The translations under genes and the position numbers were made by a program. Shown in pieces: positions 7,031 through 7,932 of a stretch of DNA of 7,932 bases. Numbering within the stretch: position 1 is the first letter of the stretch; each line of letters opens with the position of its first letter. Origin of the DNA: Bacteroidetes bacterium HGW-Bacteroidetes-12. GTDB taxonomy: Bacteria > Bacteroidota > Bacteroidia > Flavobacteriales_E > Vicingaceae. The notes beneath the pieces are model-generated. The model searched no databases, had not been told where the DNA came from, and saw nothing but the letters and a program-made list of their open reading frames with translations. The stretch is taken from NCBI GenBank assembly GCA_002841035.1, contig PHDR01000122.1:1-7932 (forward strand), read 5' to 3'.

Positions 7031-7056
7031 ACAGAAGTACAGAGGACACAGAGATG
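7031..7056. repeat. ACAGAG-type short tandem repeat
   Basis: Three imperfect units of 8-9 bp, ACAGAAGT, ACAGAGGAC and ACAGAGATG, lie directly after ACC. I recall ACCACAGAGGACACAGAG-like intergenic repeats from a range of bacterial genomes, including Bacteroidota, but no search was made. It is in the spacer between two convergent genes and contains no coding sequence. Confidence 0.6.
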
Positions 7057-7059
7057 CCA

Positions 7060-7101
7060 ACTCCTAAGTACTCCTAAATATTCAAGGCACTCCTAAGTAC
7101 T
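7060..7101. repeat. Short 10-bp tandem array ACTCCTAAGT in the convergent spacer
   Basis: ACTCCTAAGTACT occurs exactly at 7060-7072 and at 7089-7101. A diverged unit ACTCCTAAAT at 7070-7079 follows the first copy directly, and a degenerate ATTCAAGGC fills 7080-7088, giving an array of about four units with a 10-bp period. A related single-mismatch copy, ACTCATAAGTA, sits upstream at 7000-7010. The embedded AGTACT is self-complementary and occurs three times (7013, 7067, 7096). Confidence 0.7.
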
Positions 7102-7105
7102 TTTT
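7066..7105 (+). terminator. Possible weak stem-loop terminator after the M28 gene
   Basis: AAGTACT (7066-7072) can pair with AGTACTT (7096-7102), a 7-bp stem with a 23-nt loop followed by a T-run at 7101-7105. The stem is AT-rich and the loop is long, so it would be a weak intrinsic terminator. It overlaps the 10-bp repeat array, and the pairing may simply be a by-product of the palindromic AGTACT in the repeat. Confidence 0.25.
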
Positions 7106-7106
7106 C

Positions 7107-7932
7107 CTACTCCAACACCACTTTTTGCACCACAATTTCTTTTTCGGAGTTAATTTTAACCAAATAAATGCCTTTGGGCTGACTAGTAAGATTAATAGTT
7201 AGTATGGAAGCATTTATTGTTTGCGAAAACACCACTTGCCCCATGAGGTTGGTTATTTCCAAATTACCTCCTGCAAATTCCTCTAATTGAGTAATGGTAA
7301 AGTTGCCTGAAGTTGGGTTGGGGAAGAAAATTAATTGTTTATTGAATAAAGTTGCTTCATTTAAAGAGGTAATAAAATCTGTATCTATGGTCATTTCTTG
7401 GATTATAAGTCCTATAAAAAATCCATTTCTCCATTCTTCTACCTTAATAGCGATGGTGTGTTTTCCTTGAGAAAATGGCATAGTATATATTCCTGAACTA
7501 CTATTTATATTGGCTCCTACTGGAAAACTATAATTGGCAGCTGAAGCAGGAATAATATCAAAAAATAAACTATCTCCATCTGCTTCTATTACATTAGGAT
7601 TGTAAATAATATTTCCTCCTGAAACCGAAATATTAGAAGGGTTAAATTGAAAAATAGGGCTATTATTTACCCCTTGAAAAGGATTAATTATCAATTCGCT
7701 TTGCAACTCAATTTTTTCACTAATTGAATTAGGGATATTAGTGATGTTCGCTATTCTAAAACTATCCAAATAAGAGATGTTGTAACTGTTTGGACTTGGA
7801 CCTGGAAAAGTATGAGAATAAGTGTTCTCCCATTTAGTAATATCATTCCCTAATATGGTAGGTGTTCCTGTATGATTTATACCCATACTTGTCTTGGAAT
7901 AAATAATAGAAGTGATACTATAAGTATTTCCA
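7107..7932 (-). CDS. Type IX secretion cargo protein, C-terminal part (5' end outside window)
   Basis: The frame stays open from the TAG at 7107-7109 to the right edge (first full codon 7929-7931), 274 residues in the window, so the ATG at 7886 is internal. In fragment numbering, residues 50-190 match a calcium-binding, PKD/cadherin-like domain common in Bacteroidota surface proteins: FRIANITNIPNS, NNSPIFQFNP (89-98), YNPNVIEADGDSLFF (110-124) and HTIAIKVEEWRNGFFIG (158-174). Residues about 200-274 form a T9SS type A sorting domain with FFPNPTSGNF (202-211), ITNLMGQVVF, and a final PKGIYLVKINSE...QKVVLE. Such proteins are carried across the outer membrane by the type IX system and anchored or released; large multi-domain adhesins of this kind are typical. 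The N-terminus and any further domains lie outside the window. It converges on the M28 gene across the repeat-filled spacer. Confidence 0.9.
   Translation of the reverse strand, partial: GNTYSITSIIYSKTSMGINHTGTPTILGNDITKWENTYSHTFPGPSPNSYNISYLDSFRIANITNIPNSISEKIELQSELIINPFQGVNNSPIFQFNPSNISVSGGNIIYNPNVIEADGDSLFFDIIPASAANYSFPVGANINSSSGIYTMPFSQGKHTIAIKVEEWRNGFFIGLIIQEMTIDTDFITSLNEATLFNKQLIFFPNPTSGNFTITQLEEFAGGNLEITNLMGQVVFSQTINASILTINLTSQPKGIYLVKINSEKEIVVQKVVLE

Noticed and set aside
7000..7101. CRISPR array
   Set aside because: Repeat units are about 10 bp, adjacent or irregularly spaced, with no unique spacers of 25-40 bp and no cas genes in the window.

Overview
The window is AT-rich chromosomal DNA from a member of the Bacteroidota, most likely a Flavobacteriales/Cytophagales-type bacterium. 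The evidence is a C-terminal type IX secretion (T9SS) sorting domain, the Bacteroidota-type thymidine kinase, signal peptides ending in Ser-Gln, A-rich start contexts without clear Shine-Dalgarno sequences, and several protein families that I know mainly from this phylum. This phylum assignment is inferred from protein features; no rRNA gene is present.

Layout. Positions 1-439 (+) hold the 3' end of a leucine-rich-repeat gene cut by the window edge. It converges on a tight minus-strand cluster (4278 down to 466). In transcription order this cluster encodes a PaaY-like gamma-carbonic-anhydrase-fold protein, a 71-residue two-helix membrane protein (DUF5652/PLDc_N-like), a 284-residue PorV/FadL-like outer-membrane protein, and a 712-residue outer-membrane beta-barrel with an N-terminal ComEA-like helix-hairpin-helix region. 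The last three genes overlap (8 bp and 1 bp), so they are probably translationally coupled. Upstream on the same strand is tdk (thymidine kinase, 4966-4385), separated by about 106 bp.

A 60-80 bp divergent spacer separates tdk from a plus-strand pair. The first is an unrecognised 215-residue protein whose C-terminal domain I recall as common in Bacteroidota. The second, 11 bp downstream, is a secreted M28-family zinc peptidase that appears to start with TTG. After it comes a 123-bp convergent spacer filled with short repeats: an ACAGAG-type repeat and a 10-bp ACTCCTAAGT array. Last is the 3' end of a minus-strand T9SS cargo protein, cut by the right edge.

Most of the window is housekeeping or envelope genes. 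No mobile element, CRISPR array, rRNA or tRNA was seen. The two items most worth a closer look are the coupled outer-membrane pair (HHH-barrel plus PorV-like barrel with a small membrane protein) and the repeat-filled spacer at 7000-7105.
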